Positions 37,626 through 45,689 of a DNA stretch of 64,000 bases are shown piece after piece. Location of the stretch: NCBI RefSeq assembly GCF_000753715.1, contig NZ_JPER01000001.1, positions 496,001-560,000 of the forward strand, written 5' to 3'. Within the stretch, counting starts at the first letter, position 1. The number at the start of each line of letters is the position of its first letter. The translations under genes were made by a program, and so were the position numbers. Origin of the DNA: Pseudidiomarina salinarum. Lineage in GTDB: Bacteria; Pseudomonadota; Gammaproteobacteria; Enterobacterales; Alteromonadaceae. The notes beneath the pieces were generated by a model. It saw only the letters and a list, made by a program, of their open reading frames with translations. It was not told where the DNA came from and made no database searches.

Positions 37626-38714
37626 ATGCCTAAGAATCAAACTCCAGTTTATTACAGCGATTATCTGCGCCTGGACAAATTACTTGGTGCCCAGCAACCG
37701 CACAGTTCGCGTTATGGCGATGAAGCCCATGACGAGATGCTGTTTATTATTGTGCATCAGGTTTATGAACTCTGGTTTAAGCAGGTGCTGCACGAACTAC
37801 GCTCCATCTATCGCGAATTTAACCAACCTAAGCTCGACGACAAGGCGCTCTATCTGGTCGCGCACCGGTTACGACGGATCCTGACCATTCAGGACCTGAT
37901 GAATGACCAGGTGGGCGTTATTGAAACCATGACACCCCAGGAATTTCTTGAATTCCGCGATATTCTGGTGCCAGCCTCCGGATTTCAGAGTGTTCAGTTT
38001 AAAGAGATGGAAATCATTCTGGGGCTCACCCGCGGTAAACGCATCGCTTTTGATCAGCAGTCGTTTTTTAATAGGCTGAATGCTGAAGACCGGGCTTATC
38101 TGGAAGAGCTAGAACAGCAGCCTAGTCTGTTTGACCGGGTCGATGACTGGCTGGCGCGCATGCCATTTTTACAGTTTGAGGATTTCAGCTTCTGGGAGGT
38201 CTACCAGCAGGCCGTGCAAAAATCCCTCGATCAGGACGAAAAAATTATCCGGGAGAATGCGACGGACGACGAACAATTACAGGCTGAACTGCAGGGCCTG
38301 CAAGCAAACCGGGATAATTTTGCCGCACTTTTTGATAACGAACGTTATATTGAGTTACAAAAAGATGATCGGGTGCGGCTATCTCAGCGGGCTATGCTAA
38401 GCGCTCTATTTATTACCCAGTATCGGGAAGAACCAGCTTTTAACCTGGCCTGGCAGGTGATCACGTCACTGGCGGAAATGGATGAGAAGCTGACCATCTG
38501 GCGTTATAAGCACTCGATGATGGTACAGCGAATGCTGGGAACTAAAATCGGCACCGGTGGCTCGTCGGGCCATGATTACCTGCGACGGACCACCGAGCAG
38601 AACCGTGTATTTAAGGATTTTTTTGCAATGTCGACTTATCTGCTGCCGAAAAGTACCTTGCCTGACTTACCGGCATCGGTGCGGCAGGCACTTGGGTTCT
38701 ATTTTCGCGACTGA
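37626..38714 (+). CDS. kynA: Tryptophan 2,3-dioxygenase
   Basis: A 362-residue haem enzyme that opens the indole ring to N-formylkynurenine. Typical motifs are HDEMLFIIVHQVYELWFKQ, the haem-ligand helix YKHSMMVQRMLG and KIGTGGSSGHDYLRRT for substrate binding. No kynurenine formamidase or kynureninase gene adjoins it; the remaining pathway must be elsewhere. It stands alone after the 4.5S RNA and is convergent with the PriC-like gene, overlapping by 16 bases. Confidence 0.95.
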   Translation: MPKNQTPVYYSDYLRLDKLLGAQQPHSSRYGDEAHDEMLFIIVHQVYELWFKQVLHELRSIYREFNQPKLDDKALYLVAHRLRRILTIQDLMNDQVGVIETMTPQEFLEFRDILVPASGFQSVQFKEMEIILGLTRGKRIAFDQQSFFNRLNAEDRAYLEELEQQPSLFDRVDDWLARMPFLQFEDFSFWEVYQQAVQKSLDQDEKIIRENATDDEQLQAELQGLQANRDNFAALFDNERYIELQKDDRVRLSQRAMLSALFITQYREEPAFNLAWQVITSLAEMDEKLTIWRYKHSMMVQRMLGTKIGTGGSSGHDYLRRTTEQNRVFKDFFAMSTYLLPKSTLPDLPASVRQALGFYFRD

Positions 38715-39028
38715 GCGGCACCTTTGACTGGCGGTCGGCTGAACCAGCGAATGCCCTGATACAGGGCGTTCATCTGGTCGCCGATACGCTGTGCCAGCCA
38801 TTGTTGCCGGCTAACTGAGCAGGGCTGCTGCAGCGCCATGAGATTACTCCGGATCTCACGCACATAACAGAGTGGGGTGACGGCATCGGCACGAAATAAC
38901 TTGCTGTCAAACCAGTCACTGAATTCGTCTTCCTGAATGTTAAGCTGCTCAATTTGTTGCTGCATCTGCTGCAACTGCGCGAGCAGACGCTGTCTTAGCT
39001 GGTCGTCAAGCATTAGGGGTAAATCCAT
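38699..39028 (-). CDS. PriC-like primosomal protein (small helical protein)
   Basis: A 109-residue, glutamine- and leucine-rich helical protein. The pattern WFDSKLF...YVREIRSNLMALQ...WLAQRIGDQMNALYQGI is like PriC (primosomal protein N''), which restarts stalled forks by loading DnaB. Similarity is limited and E. coli PriC is longer (175 residues), so this is a tentative family call. ATG 39028 was kept; an internal ATG at 39013 is an alternative start. Confidence 0.55.
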   Translation of the reverse strand: MDLPLMLDDQLRQRLLAQLQQMQQQIEQLNIQEDEFSDWFDSKLFRADAVTPLCYVREIRSNLMALQQPCSVSRQQWLAQRIGDQMNALYQGIRWFSRPPVKGAAQSRK

Positions 39029-39412
39029 CTATCAAAGAGTGCTCACTTTAAGTTAGATCGGCGCAAATAGCGATGGTTGAAAAGATGAACTTTTAAGTAC
39101 AGCAGCGGTCGAATTTAGTGAGCTATACTAATACCTAATGGTGAGTATTATAGACCGCCTGTTAAGATGCTGTAAACGAGATGGAACCCGCAGGAAAGCG
39201 CCGATTTAACTAAGATCTGTGGGTTGACAGTCTTGCCTCGCTCGTGGGAGTATTGAGCGATTATTACTTTACAAGTTTAGTTACTACTTGTGGGCTTACT
39301 TGTGAAAGTAATAGCTGCAAGTGTTGATTAAACTCTTTTCGTCACTCAAATAACTGGAAGCTTTCGGCATGGCGTCGTCAGTCAGAAGGTTAAGTCAAAT
39401 TGGTTGGGAACT
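39029..39412. other. Long gene-free region before the TonB2-type operon
   Basis: No credible coding frame is present in these 384 bases. The region is AT-richer than its surroundings. It contains a TTGACA hexamer at 39224-39229 without a well-placed -10, an inverted repeat AACCCGCA/TGTGGGTT (39185-39192 and 39218-39225, one G-T pair), and the word ACTTGTG twice within 20 bases around 39290. It probably holds the promoter and leader of the downstream operon, but no Fur box could be assigned by eye. Confidence 0.5.
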
Positions 39413-40195
39413 ATGACCAAAGTAATCAATAAAAGCAAAGTCGCTATTGCCTTAGTCGGCATGTTTGCGATGGCCGGCAGCGCTACAGTTGCGGCACAAG
39501 ATGTTTCCACGCTGCAAAGCGAAGAAGCAAAAATTCATGAATCAATGAAGCGCTCTCAGTCAAAGATCGACTCTTTGTTTGAGCAGAGTCAGGAATTGCT
39601 TTTTGAATACCGTTCTGTTGTAGACGAGTATGAGAACCTGAAAGTTTACAACGATCACGTTGCACGTTTAGTTGATGACCAAAATCAGACGCTGGCTTCA
39701 TTACAGCGCCAAATCGACGGCATCGATGAAACCAAGCAGGGCGTTATTCCGCTGATGTATAAAATGATCGACTCGCTGGAAGAATTTGTGAAGCTGGATA
39801 TTCCAATTCACAAAGAACGCCGCATGACTCGTGTTCAGCATCTGCGTGACCTGATGGAGCGTTCTGACGTAACTACCTCTGAGCAGTTCCGCCAGATCAT
39901 CGAAGCCTATCAGGCAGAGATGGACTACGGTTCAGGTCTGATCGCCTATGAAGGAAAGCTTCAGCTTGAAGGCGAGGAAATCTCTGTTGACTTCTTCCAT
40001 TTAGGCCGGGTAGCGCTGCTTGCGCAGTCACTGGATCTCAAAAATGGCTGGATTTACAACAAAGAAAATGACTCTTGGGAAGCGTTGAGCGACGTGTATC
40101 TGGGTTCGCTGACTAAAGCAATCCGGATGGCTCGTAAGCAAACGGCTCCTGACCTGATTGAACTGCCAATTTTTGCAGCGGAGCGTGCAGAATGA
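39413..40195 (+). CDS. DUF3450 periplasmic coiled-coil protein of the TonB2 operon
   Basis: A 260-residue protein with a signal peptide (about residues 1-29, ending SATVAAQ). A long helical, heptad-like stretch (residues 35-105) and the DUF3450 signature follow: PLMYKMIDSLEEFVKLDIPIHKERRMTRVQHLRDLM, and DFFHLGRVALLAQSLD. ATG 39413 was preferred to an in-frame TTG three codons upstream. Its stop overlaps the next gene by 4 bases. Members of this family always seem to accompany TtpC/ExbB genes and may form a periplasmic part of the TonB2 machine. Confidence 0.9.
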   Translation: MTKVINKSKVAIALVGMFAMAGSATVAAQDVSTLQSEEAKIHESMKRSQSKIDSLFEQSQELLFEYRSVVDEYENLKVYNDHVARLVDDQNQTLASLQRQIDGIDETKQGVIPLMYKMIDSLEEFVKLDIPIHKERRMTRVQHLRDLMERSDVTTSEQFRQIIEAYQAEMDYGSGLIAYEGKLQLEGEEISVDFFHLGRVALLAQSLDLKNGWIYNKENDSWEALSDVYLGSLTKAIRMARKQTAPDLIELPIFAAERAE

Positions 40196-41550
40196 AACAA
40201 CTAGTGAAATCCTTACTGGTCGCCTTAACAGTCACTCTGTCAGCTGGCGTTACCGCAGTAAATGCCCAAGAAGCCAAGTCACTGGATGAGTTACTTGAGC
40301 TGGTAAAACAAAATCGTGTGTCATCACAACAAATCAGTCAAGAACGTCTTCAGGAGTTCACCGCTGAGCGTGCTGACAAACAAGCTCTGCTAAACCGTGC
40401 TAAACAGCAACTGCGTGACGAAAAAGCCCGCGGTCAGCGTTTGCAGACTCAGTTTGCAGAAAATGAAATTGCCCTGGCTAACAAAGAACAGGAACTTGAG
40501 ACCGCTAAAGGTACTCTGGGTGAAATGTTCGGTGTGGTCCGTGGCTCTGCAAGCGACGTTATCGGTCGTATCGCGACTTCAATCGTAAGCGCCCAGTATC
40601 CTGGCCGTGAAAAAGTGCTTGAGTCACTGGCTGAAGCGCAGGAACTGCCAACTATCGCAGAACTTGAAGAGCTATGGTTTGCGCTGCTGACTGAAATGAA
40701 AGAGTCAGGCAGAACCGTCACCTTCAATACTGACGTAGTATTACTGGACGGTAGCACGGAAAACCGTGATGTAACCCGTATCGGTGTATTCAACCTGATT
40801 TCTGGTGGCATGTACTTTACCTATAATGACCAGGCGAATGAAATCCAGCCGTTGGGTCGTCAGCCAGCAGGTTTTATAACTGGCTCGGTTGAAGATTACC
40901 TGGCACTGGATAGTGGTTACACCGGTCTTTATGTTGACCCGGCACGTGGCCAAATCCTGAGCCTGGCTACCCAGAAAGCAACTCTGGAAGAGCGTTATCA
41001 CCAAGGTGGTACAGTTGGTTATGTTATTACTGTAGTGCTGTTGGTTGGCTTACTGATTGCGATATACAAGTTCATCACTCTGGGTCTGGAAAGTGCGAAA
41101 ATGCGCTCACAGCTTAGGAACACCGACAAGCCTTCTTCTGGTAATGCCTTGGGTCGTATCCTGAAGGTATACCATGAGAATAAAGGCTCTGATGTCGAAA
41201 ACCTTGAGCTGAAGCTTGATGAAGCCATTCTGCGCGAAACACCGCGTATCGACAGTGGCGTTAACATCATCAAGATTCTGGCAGCAATTGCACCTCTGTT
41301 AGGTCTCTTGGGTACGGTTGTCGGTATGATTGGTACCTTCCAGTCTATTACACTGTTTGGTACAGGTGATCCGAAAATCATGGCAGGTGACATCTCAATG
41401 GCGCTGGTAACGACCGCATTAGGTCTGATTGCAGCACTGCCACTGATTTTGATCCACGCGATTGTAGCTGGCCGTGCTAAAGGCATCGTTCAGGTACTTG
41501 ACCAGCAAGCCGCTGGTATCGTAGCCGCTCACGCGGAGCCAAAGGAGTAA
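40192..41550 (+). CDS. MotA/TolQ/ExbB-family proton channel with long periplasmic domain (TtpC-like)
   Basis: A 452-residue protein. A signal peptide (1-25), a heptad-rich coiled coil (27-125) and a beta-rich periplasmic domain precede the first channel helix near residue 282. Helices near 365-395 and 405-430 carry the MotA/TolQ/ExbB core: NIIKILAAIAPLLGLLGTVVGMIGTFQSITLFG and DISMALVTTALGLIAALPLILIHAI. The layout is that of TtpC, the extra subunit of vibrio TonB2 systems. It is encoded just before a second, ordinary ExbB. Confidence 0.9.
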   Translation: MKQLVKSLLVALTVTLSAGVTAVNAQEAKSLDELLELVKQNRVSSQQISQERLQEFTAERADKQALLNRAKQQLRDEKARGQRLQTQFAENEIALANKEQELETAKGTLGEMFGVVRGSASDVIGRIATSIVSAQYPGREKVLESLAEAQELPTIAELEELWFALLTEMKESGRTVTFNTDVVLLDGSTENRDVTRIGVFNLISGGMYFTYNDQANEIQPLGRQPAGFITGSVEDYLALDSGYTGLYVDPARGQILSLATQKATLEERYHQGGTVGYVITVVLLVGLLIAIYKFITLGLESAKMRSQLRNTDKPSSGNALGRILKVYHENKGSDVENLELKLDEAILRETPRIDSGVNIIKILAAIAPLLGLLGTVVGMIGTFQSITLFGTGDPKIMAGDISMALVTTALGLIAALPLILIHAIVAGRAKGIVQVLDQQAAGIVAAHAEPKE

Positions 41551-41554
41551 TCCT

Positions 41555-42079
41555 ATGATTTACCTGATAGAACTCTGGGAATCTATCAGGGATTTTCTGA
41601 GTACCGGTGGCGACGTCTTGTACGTCGTCATGGGAGCGCTCTTTCTCATGTGGGTACTCATGGTAGAGCGCTATTGGTTCCTGACCGGTGTGTTTCCAAA
41701 ACTCAAGAAGAACATCATTGAGAATTGGGAAAAACGGCAGGACACCACCTCCTGGTATGCTCATAAGATCCGTGATGCATGGATTTCCGAAGCTGATAAC
41801 AAGCTAAATGCGCGTATTTTGTTGATTAAAACCTGTGTTGCCATTTGTCCGTTAATCGGCCTTCTGGGTACTGTAACCGGTATGATTGCGGTATTCGAAG
41901 TGATGGCAGTACAAGGAACGGGTAACCCACGTCTGATGGCGTCAGGTATCTCGATGGCAACAATCCCGACTATGGCAGGGATGGTTGCAGCATTGTCCGG
42001 TATGTTTTTTGCCACGCGCCTGGAAGCGCGGGTAAAACGGGCGAAGCATAAGTTAATCGACAGTTTGCCACATCATTAA
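41555..42079 (+). CDS. exbB2: ExbB-type proton channel subunit
   Basis: A 174-residue inner-membrane protein with three hydrophobic helices and the MotA/TolQ/ExbB core CPLIGLLGTVTGMIAVFEVMAVQG followed by GISMATIPTMAGMVAALSGMFF. It is the short, standard form of the channel subunit that, with ExbD, powers TonB by the proton motive force. It lies 4 bases after the TtpC-like gene and 12 before exbD. Confidence 0.92.
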   Translation: MIYLIELWESIRDFLSTGGDVLYVVMGALFLMWVLMVERYWFLTGVFPKLKKNIIENWEKRQDTTSWYAHKIRDAWISEADNKLNARILLIKTCVAICPLIGLLGTVTGMIAVFEVMAVQGTGNPRLMASGISMATIPTMAGMVAALSGMFFATRLEARVKRAKHKLIDSLPHH

Positions 42080-42091
42080 GAGAGAAGAATT

Positions 42092-42493
42092 ATGGCACGT
42101 AACCGTTTTCGTGAAGAGGAAGATGCAGCGATCGATATGACGCCGATGCTCGACATCGTGTTTATCATGTTGATCTTCTTCATCGTAACGACCTCTTTCG
42201 TTAAAGAAGCTGGTATTGACGTGAACAAGCCAGAAGCGAGTCAGGCGCAGAAGAAACCTTCGGCCAACATCTTTATCGCTATTCGTGCGAATGGCGAAGT
42301 ATGGATGGACAAGCGTATGGTCGCTGTTGAGCGTGTTGGCGCTAACATTGAGCGTCTGCTGGCAGAGCAGCCAACTGATATGGTTGTGATTCAGGCGGAC
42401 AAAGAAGCCAAACATGGTGTTGTCGTTAAAGTCATGGATCAAATCAAGGAAGCGGGTAATCTCACGATATCCATAGCCGCAGAGGACGATTAA
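42092..42493 (+). CDS. exbD2: ExbD-type biopolymer transport protein
   Basis: A 133-residue protein with a short cytoplasmic N terminus, one TM helix (about 22-42) and a periplasmic domain. The protonatable Asp of the channel is in MTPMLDIVFIMLIFFIVTTSF. The C-terminal domain (VVIQADKEAKHGVVVKVMDQIKEAG) is typical of ExbD and TolR. It works with the preceding ExbB proteins. Confidence 0.94.
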   Translation: MARNRFREEEDAAIDMTPMLDIVFIMLIFFIVTTSFVKEAGIDVNKPEASQAQKKPSANIFIAIRANGEVWMDKRMVAVERVGANIERLLAEQPTDMVVIQADKEAKHGVVVKVMDQIKEAGNLTISIAAEDD

Positions 42494-42494
42494 T

Positions 42495-43100
42495 ATGGTG
42501 CGCTTTATAGTATCAATACTATTAGGTGCGGCTGCCACGTTCCTGTTGTTCGCTTTTATGGCATTTCTGATTAGTGGAGGCGAAGGACGGAACGAGCCGC
42601 CTCCACCAACAGCTGCCATCGAAATTGTGAGCCAGCCGGCGGATGAGGATACCGACGTACGTCGTCGTACTCCACCACCGCCGCCACCACCGCAGCAGCC
42701 GCCGCAAACGCCGCCAAATGAGCCAGATACATCTGATGATGCTGGTATGAATTTGGATCTGGGCTTTGAGGTCGATGTGGGTGGAACGGACACTGGCTTT
42801 TCGACTGATGGTGTCGCAACTGATGGTGAAGCAACGCCGATTGTTCGTATTAATCCGCGTTATCCGCCAGCCGCACAGCGGGATGGTATCAATGGTTGGG
42901 TGGATCTCCGCTTTACCATTGACGAAACCGGTGGTGTGACTGACGTCGAAGTGATTAACTCAGAACCACGTCGGGTATTCGATCAGGAAGCTCGTCGGGC
43001 GCTGTACCGTTGGAAGTATAAGCCGAAGATCGTTGACGGGAAGCCAGTACGGCAACCCGGCCAGACGGTTCGACTCGAATTCAATCTGGACGAGGGCTAA
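42495..43100 (+). CDS. tonB2: TonB-family energy transducer (TonB2 type)
   Basis: A 201-residue protein: N-terminal TM anchor (about 5-30), a periplasmic proline-rich span with runs of Pro and Gln (residues 55-80), then the TonB C-terminal domain (PIVRINPRYPPAAQRDGINGWVDLRFTIDETG, VINSEPRRVFDQEARRALYRWKYKP). It should contact TonB-box receptors in the outer membrane. The short length fits TonB2 rather than TonB1. It starts one base after the exbD stop. Confidence 0.94.
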   Translation: MVRFIVSILLGAAATFLLFAFMAFLISGGEGRNEPPPPTAAIEIVSQPADEDTDVRRRTPPPPPPPQQPPQTPPNEPDTSDDAGMNLDLGFEVDVGGTDTGFSTDGVATDGEATPIVRINPRYPPAAQRDGINGWVDLRFTIDETGGVTDVEVINSEPRRVFDQEARRALYRWKYKPKIVDGKPVRQPGQTVRLEFNLDEG

Positions 43101-43106
43101 TTAACG

Positions 43107-44405
43107 ATGATACACAAACAACTCACCGTCCTATTTAGTGCGAGTATATTGTGTGCTGTGCTGGCAGTCGCTTCCGCGCCTGCCATTGCACAGAACATCA
43201 ATTATGACTTGCCCTCGGCGGAGACGATTCAGGAACGTAAAGATACGCGCCAGAATAAGGCTGTATCTGACCGTGTCGGTCGCCGGATTATGGGTGCTTT
43301 CGAGCTCTATAGCGAACAGGAAGACGTGCAGGGCGCTATCGCTGAACTGGAACAAGCATCCCCACGGGATCCCTTTGATATTGCCTATGTTAATCGCTTT
43401 TTGGGGAACCTCTATGCAGCCAACGATAAGTTGGAGAAGGCTTTAGAGCTGACTAAAGGCGCTGCTGACGCAGATGTCCTTGGTTTTACTGACCATGAAG
43501 CAGCACTTAAGTTGACTGCCGACCTGAGTCTGCAGCTCGAGAAGTACTCGCAGGCTATCCAGTACTACGGGAAGTGGTTACAGTTTACCGGTGAATATAA
43601 CCCTGATGTTTTCCTTCGTATTGCTAACGCTTATTACGAAATGAAGCAGTTTGATAAGGTTATTAAACCGGCAGACATGGCGATCCAGTACTATCAGGAA
43701 CCCAACAAAAACCCTTACATACTGAAAATCGCATCGTACTACGAACGGAAGATGTATGAAGACGCAATTGATGTTCTTGAAAACGGCCTGAATGTACTCC
43801 CAGGTGAAAAAGTCTGGTGGAATCAGCTGGGCATGATGTACATGCTCGAAGAGAAAGTAGAAAAAGCGCTACAGACTCTTGAGATTGCTTATCTGGCGGG
43901 TTACTTCGATAAGGAAAGCCAATACCGTTCGTTGGTTCAGTTGTATAACAACAACGAAATTCCGTATAAATCTGCATCGCTGATGGAAAAGCATCTGGCG
44001 AGTGGCGATATTAAGAAGACGGCCCGTAATTATCAGAGTGCAGCCAATAACTATGAAGCCGCGAGGGAATATGATCTTGCTGCGGAAATGTATGGCAAAG
44101 CTGCTGAACTGGAAGAAGACCGTGAGGGTAAAGCCAGCCAGTATCGTCGCCAGGGTACAGCTTATCTGCGCGCGGAGAATTACAGCCGGGCGTCTCAGGC
44201 GTACCTGAAAGCGATCGAGCTGGGTTATGACGACCCGGGTCCGGTGTATATGTCACTGGCCGAATCGTATTTCTACGCGAATAACTTCAGTCAGGCACTG
44301 ACGTATATTCAGGAAGCGCAGAAGTATGAAGAGCAACGCCGTAACGCCCGTAGCTGGGAGCAATATATCCGGCAAAAAGCGAAAAATCGTGGTGTAAGTC
44401 TGTAA
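43107..44405 (+). CDS. TPR-repeat periplasmic protein of the TonB2 operon
   Basis: A 432-residue protein with a signal peptide (about residues 1-28, APAIAQ) and many tetratricopeptide repeats across residues 60-420, such as ALELTKGAADADVLGF, YSQAIQYYGKWLQ, YEDAIDVLENGLNVLPGEK and YSRASQAYLKAIELGYDDPG. It lies 6 bases after tonB. Homologues end TonB2 operons of vibrios and Alteromonadales; they may scaffold the complex, though the role is not settled. A strong terminator follows. Confidence 0.9.
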   Translation: MIHKQLTVLFSASILCAVLAVASAPAIAQNINYDLPSAETIQERKDTRQNKAVSDRVGRRIMGAFELYSEQEDVQGAIAELEQASPRDPFDIAYVNRFLGNLYAANDKLEKALELTKGAADADVLGFTDHEAALKLTADLSLQLEKYSQAIQYYGKWLQFTGEYNPDVFLRIANAYYEMKQFDKVIKPADMAIQYYQEPNKNPYILKIASYYERKMYEDAIDVLENGLNVLPGEKVWWNQLGMMYMLEEKVEKALQTLEIAYLAGYFDKESQYRSLVQLYNNNEIPYKSASLMEKHLASGDIKKTARNYQSAANNYEAAREYDLAAEMYGKAAELEEDREGKASQYRRQGTAYLRAENYSRASQAYLKAIELGYDDPGPVYMSLAESYFYANNFSQALTYIQEAQKYEEQRRNARSWEQYIRQKAKNRGVSL

Positions 44406-44442
44406 GATTATTTGCAGCGTTCATTGCAAAGTTAATGAAAAG

Positions 44443-44470
44443 CCCCGCTAAAATCGCGGGGTTTTTTTTA
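44443..44470 (+). terminator. Intrinsic terminator after the TonB2 operon
   Basis: CCCCGC (44443-44448) pairs with GCGGGG (44456-44461) around a 7-base loop, followed by a run of eight T. It ends the DUF3450-TPR operon and insulates the RiPP cluster. Confidence 0.92.
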
Positions 44471-44484
44471 AGTTTTGAGTCGAA

Positions 44485-44512
44485 TGAACTATGCTTAGGC
44501 TTGTTAGTCGAA
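44485..44512 (+). promoter_or_regulatory. ECF-sigma-like promoter candidate of the RiPP cluster
   Basis: TGAACT (44485-44490) is followed after 16 bases by GTCGAA (44507-44512), roughly the GAAC-N16/17-GTC pattern of extracytoplasmic-function sigma factors. Related EGKCG clusters are ECF-controlled in some bacteria. No sigma-70 hexamers of equal quality were seen. This is a by-eye match to a short, degenerate motif. Confidence 0.3.
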
Positions 44513-44541
44513 GTATTAATACATCATCTCCGGAGGTTATT

Positions 44542-44895
44542 ATGAATAACGTTAAAAAATCTGTATCTATTGCAGTTGGTGCCATGATGGCAAGTGCCGC
44601 TGGTGTTAGCGCGGCAACCGCTAGCCCGTTTTCCTATTCAGAATTAGCAAGTGGCTACCAGCAACAAAGCCATCAGCAGGCTCCTGATAAGCACAAGGAA
44701 GGCAAATGTGGTGAAGACCGCAAAGAAGAAATGAAAGACAAGGAAAAGCACAAGGAAGGTAAGTGCGGTGAAGGCAAGTGCGGTGAAGATCGTAAAGACG
44801 ATATGAAAGATAAAGCCGAAGAGAAGAAAGACAAAGCCGAAGAAGGGAAGTGCGGCGAAGGTAAATGCGGCGAAGGCAAGTGCGGCGCAGCGTAG
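44542..44895 (+). CDS. bufA: Bufferin/HvfA-type RiPP precursor with EGKCG repeats
   Basis: The 117-residue precursor has a Sec signal peptide (about residues 1-27) and then a charged low-complexity chain of Lys, Glu and Asp. It has exactly six EGKCG motifs, at residues 53-57, 72-76, 77-81, 101-105, 106-110 and 111-115. The only cysteines are the six in these motifs (56, 75, 80, 104, 109, 114). In characterised relatives such cysteines are turned into copper-binding heterocycles by a DUF692 enzyme. Here that enzyme gene follows at once. ATG 44542 with GGAGG five bases upstream was chosen over an ATG at 44491. Confidence 0.9.
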   Translation: MNNVKKSVSIAVGAMMASAAGVSAATASPFSYSELASGYQQQSHQQAPDKHKEGKCGEDRKEEMKDKEKHKEGKCGEGKCGEDRKDDMKDKAEEKKDKAEEGKCGEGKCGEGKCGAA

Positions 44896-45689
44896 GTATT
44901 GGCTTACGGCGGGAGTTTCTGGCGGATGTATTGCAGGAAACTCCCGCCGTTGGTTTTTGGGAGGTCGCTCCTGAAAACTGGATACCACGAGGAAACGAAG
45001 CCAGTCGTGAATTAGCGGAGATCAGGGAACGTTACCCGCTAACCACCCATGGACTGTCATTATCCATAGGCAGCCCGGATCCGTTGGATGAACCTTTCAT
45101 CCTGGCGATCAAAGACTTTTTAGACCGCTATCAGATTGATCTTTATAGCGAACATCTCAGTTATTGTTCCGCACAGGGGCACCTCTACGATCTGTTACCT
45201 ATACCTTTCACTGACGAAGCTGCTGACTATGTGGCGGGACGCGTGCGGCGGGTACAGGAATTACTGGAACGCCCCCTGATTCTGGAAAACGTTTCCTATT
45301 ATGCTGCGCCAGGTCAGGAAATACGCGAGCTGGACTTTGTCCGGCAGGTACTGGAACAAGCGGATTGTAAGCTCTTGCTTGACGTCAACAATGTGTATGT
45401 GAACAGCGTAAACCACAGCTACGATCCTTACGAATTTATCAGACAGTTGCCATCTGAGCGCATCGCTTATGGCCATATTGCCGGCCACTTCGATGAGGCT
45501 CCGGATCTGTTAATTGATACCCACGGTTCTGATGTGAAGCCGGAGGTCTGGAAGTTGCTGGAATATGCCTATCAGCAACACGGTGTATTCCCGACTTTGC
45601 TGGAACGCGACTTTAACATTCCCCCATTAGCGGAATTACGTAATCAGGCCAACAAGATCAGCGCTTTACAGGACGCCGCCGATGGCTGA
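44865..45689 (+). CDS. bufB: MNIO-family (DUF692) RiPP-modifying oxidase
   Basis: A 274-residue TIM-barrel enzyme of the multinuclear non-haem iron oxidase family. Candidate iron ligands appear in TTHGLSLSIGS, DLYSEHLSYC, LILENVSYY, LLDVNNVYVNS, AYGHIAGHFD, DTHGSDV and LLERDFNIPP. It should modify the EGKCG cysteines of the upstream precursor. The frame opens inside the last repeats of bufA: ATG 44865 overlaps it by 31 bases, GTG 44880 by 16. Either start would couple the two genes, and homology alone does not decide. Confidence 0.9.
   Translation: MRRRQVRRSVGIGLRREFLADVLQETPAVGFWEVAPENWIPRGNEASRELAEIRERYPLTTHGLSLSIGSPDPLDEPFILAIKDFLDRYQIDLYSEHLSYCSAQGHLYDLLPIPFTDEAADYVAGRVRRVQELLERPLILENVSYYAAPGQEIRELDFVRQVLEQADCKLLLDVNNVYVNSVNHSYDPYEFIRQLPSERIAYGHIAGHFDEAPDLLIDTHGSDVKPEVWKLLEYAYQQHGVFPTLLERDFNIPPLAELRNQANKISALQDAADG

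Noticed and set aside
42053-42834. Minus-strand open frames opposite exbD and tonB
   Set aside because: Their Gly-, Cys- and Ala-rich repeats arise from the Pro-rich codons of tonB; the plus strand is unambiguously coding.
44700-44890. EGKCG codon repeats as a CRISPR or satellite array
   Set aside because: The units are short, vary at wobble positions and stay in frame; they are coding repeats.
44644-44988. Phe-rich minus-strand frame opposite bufA
   Set aside because: It is the complement of the Lys/Glu-rich repeat region and no start signal is present.
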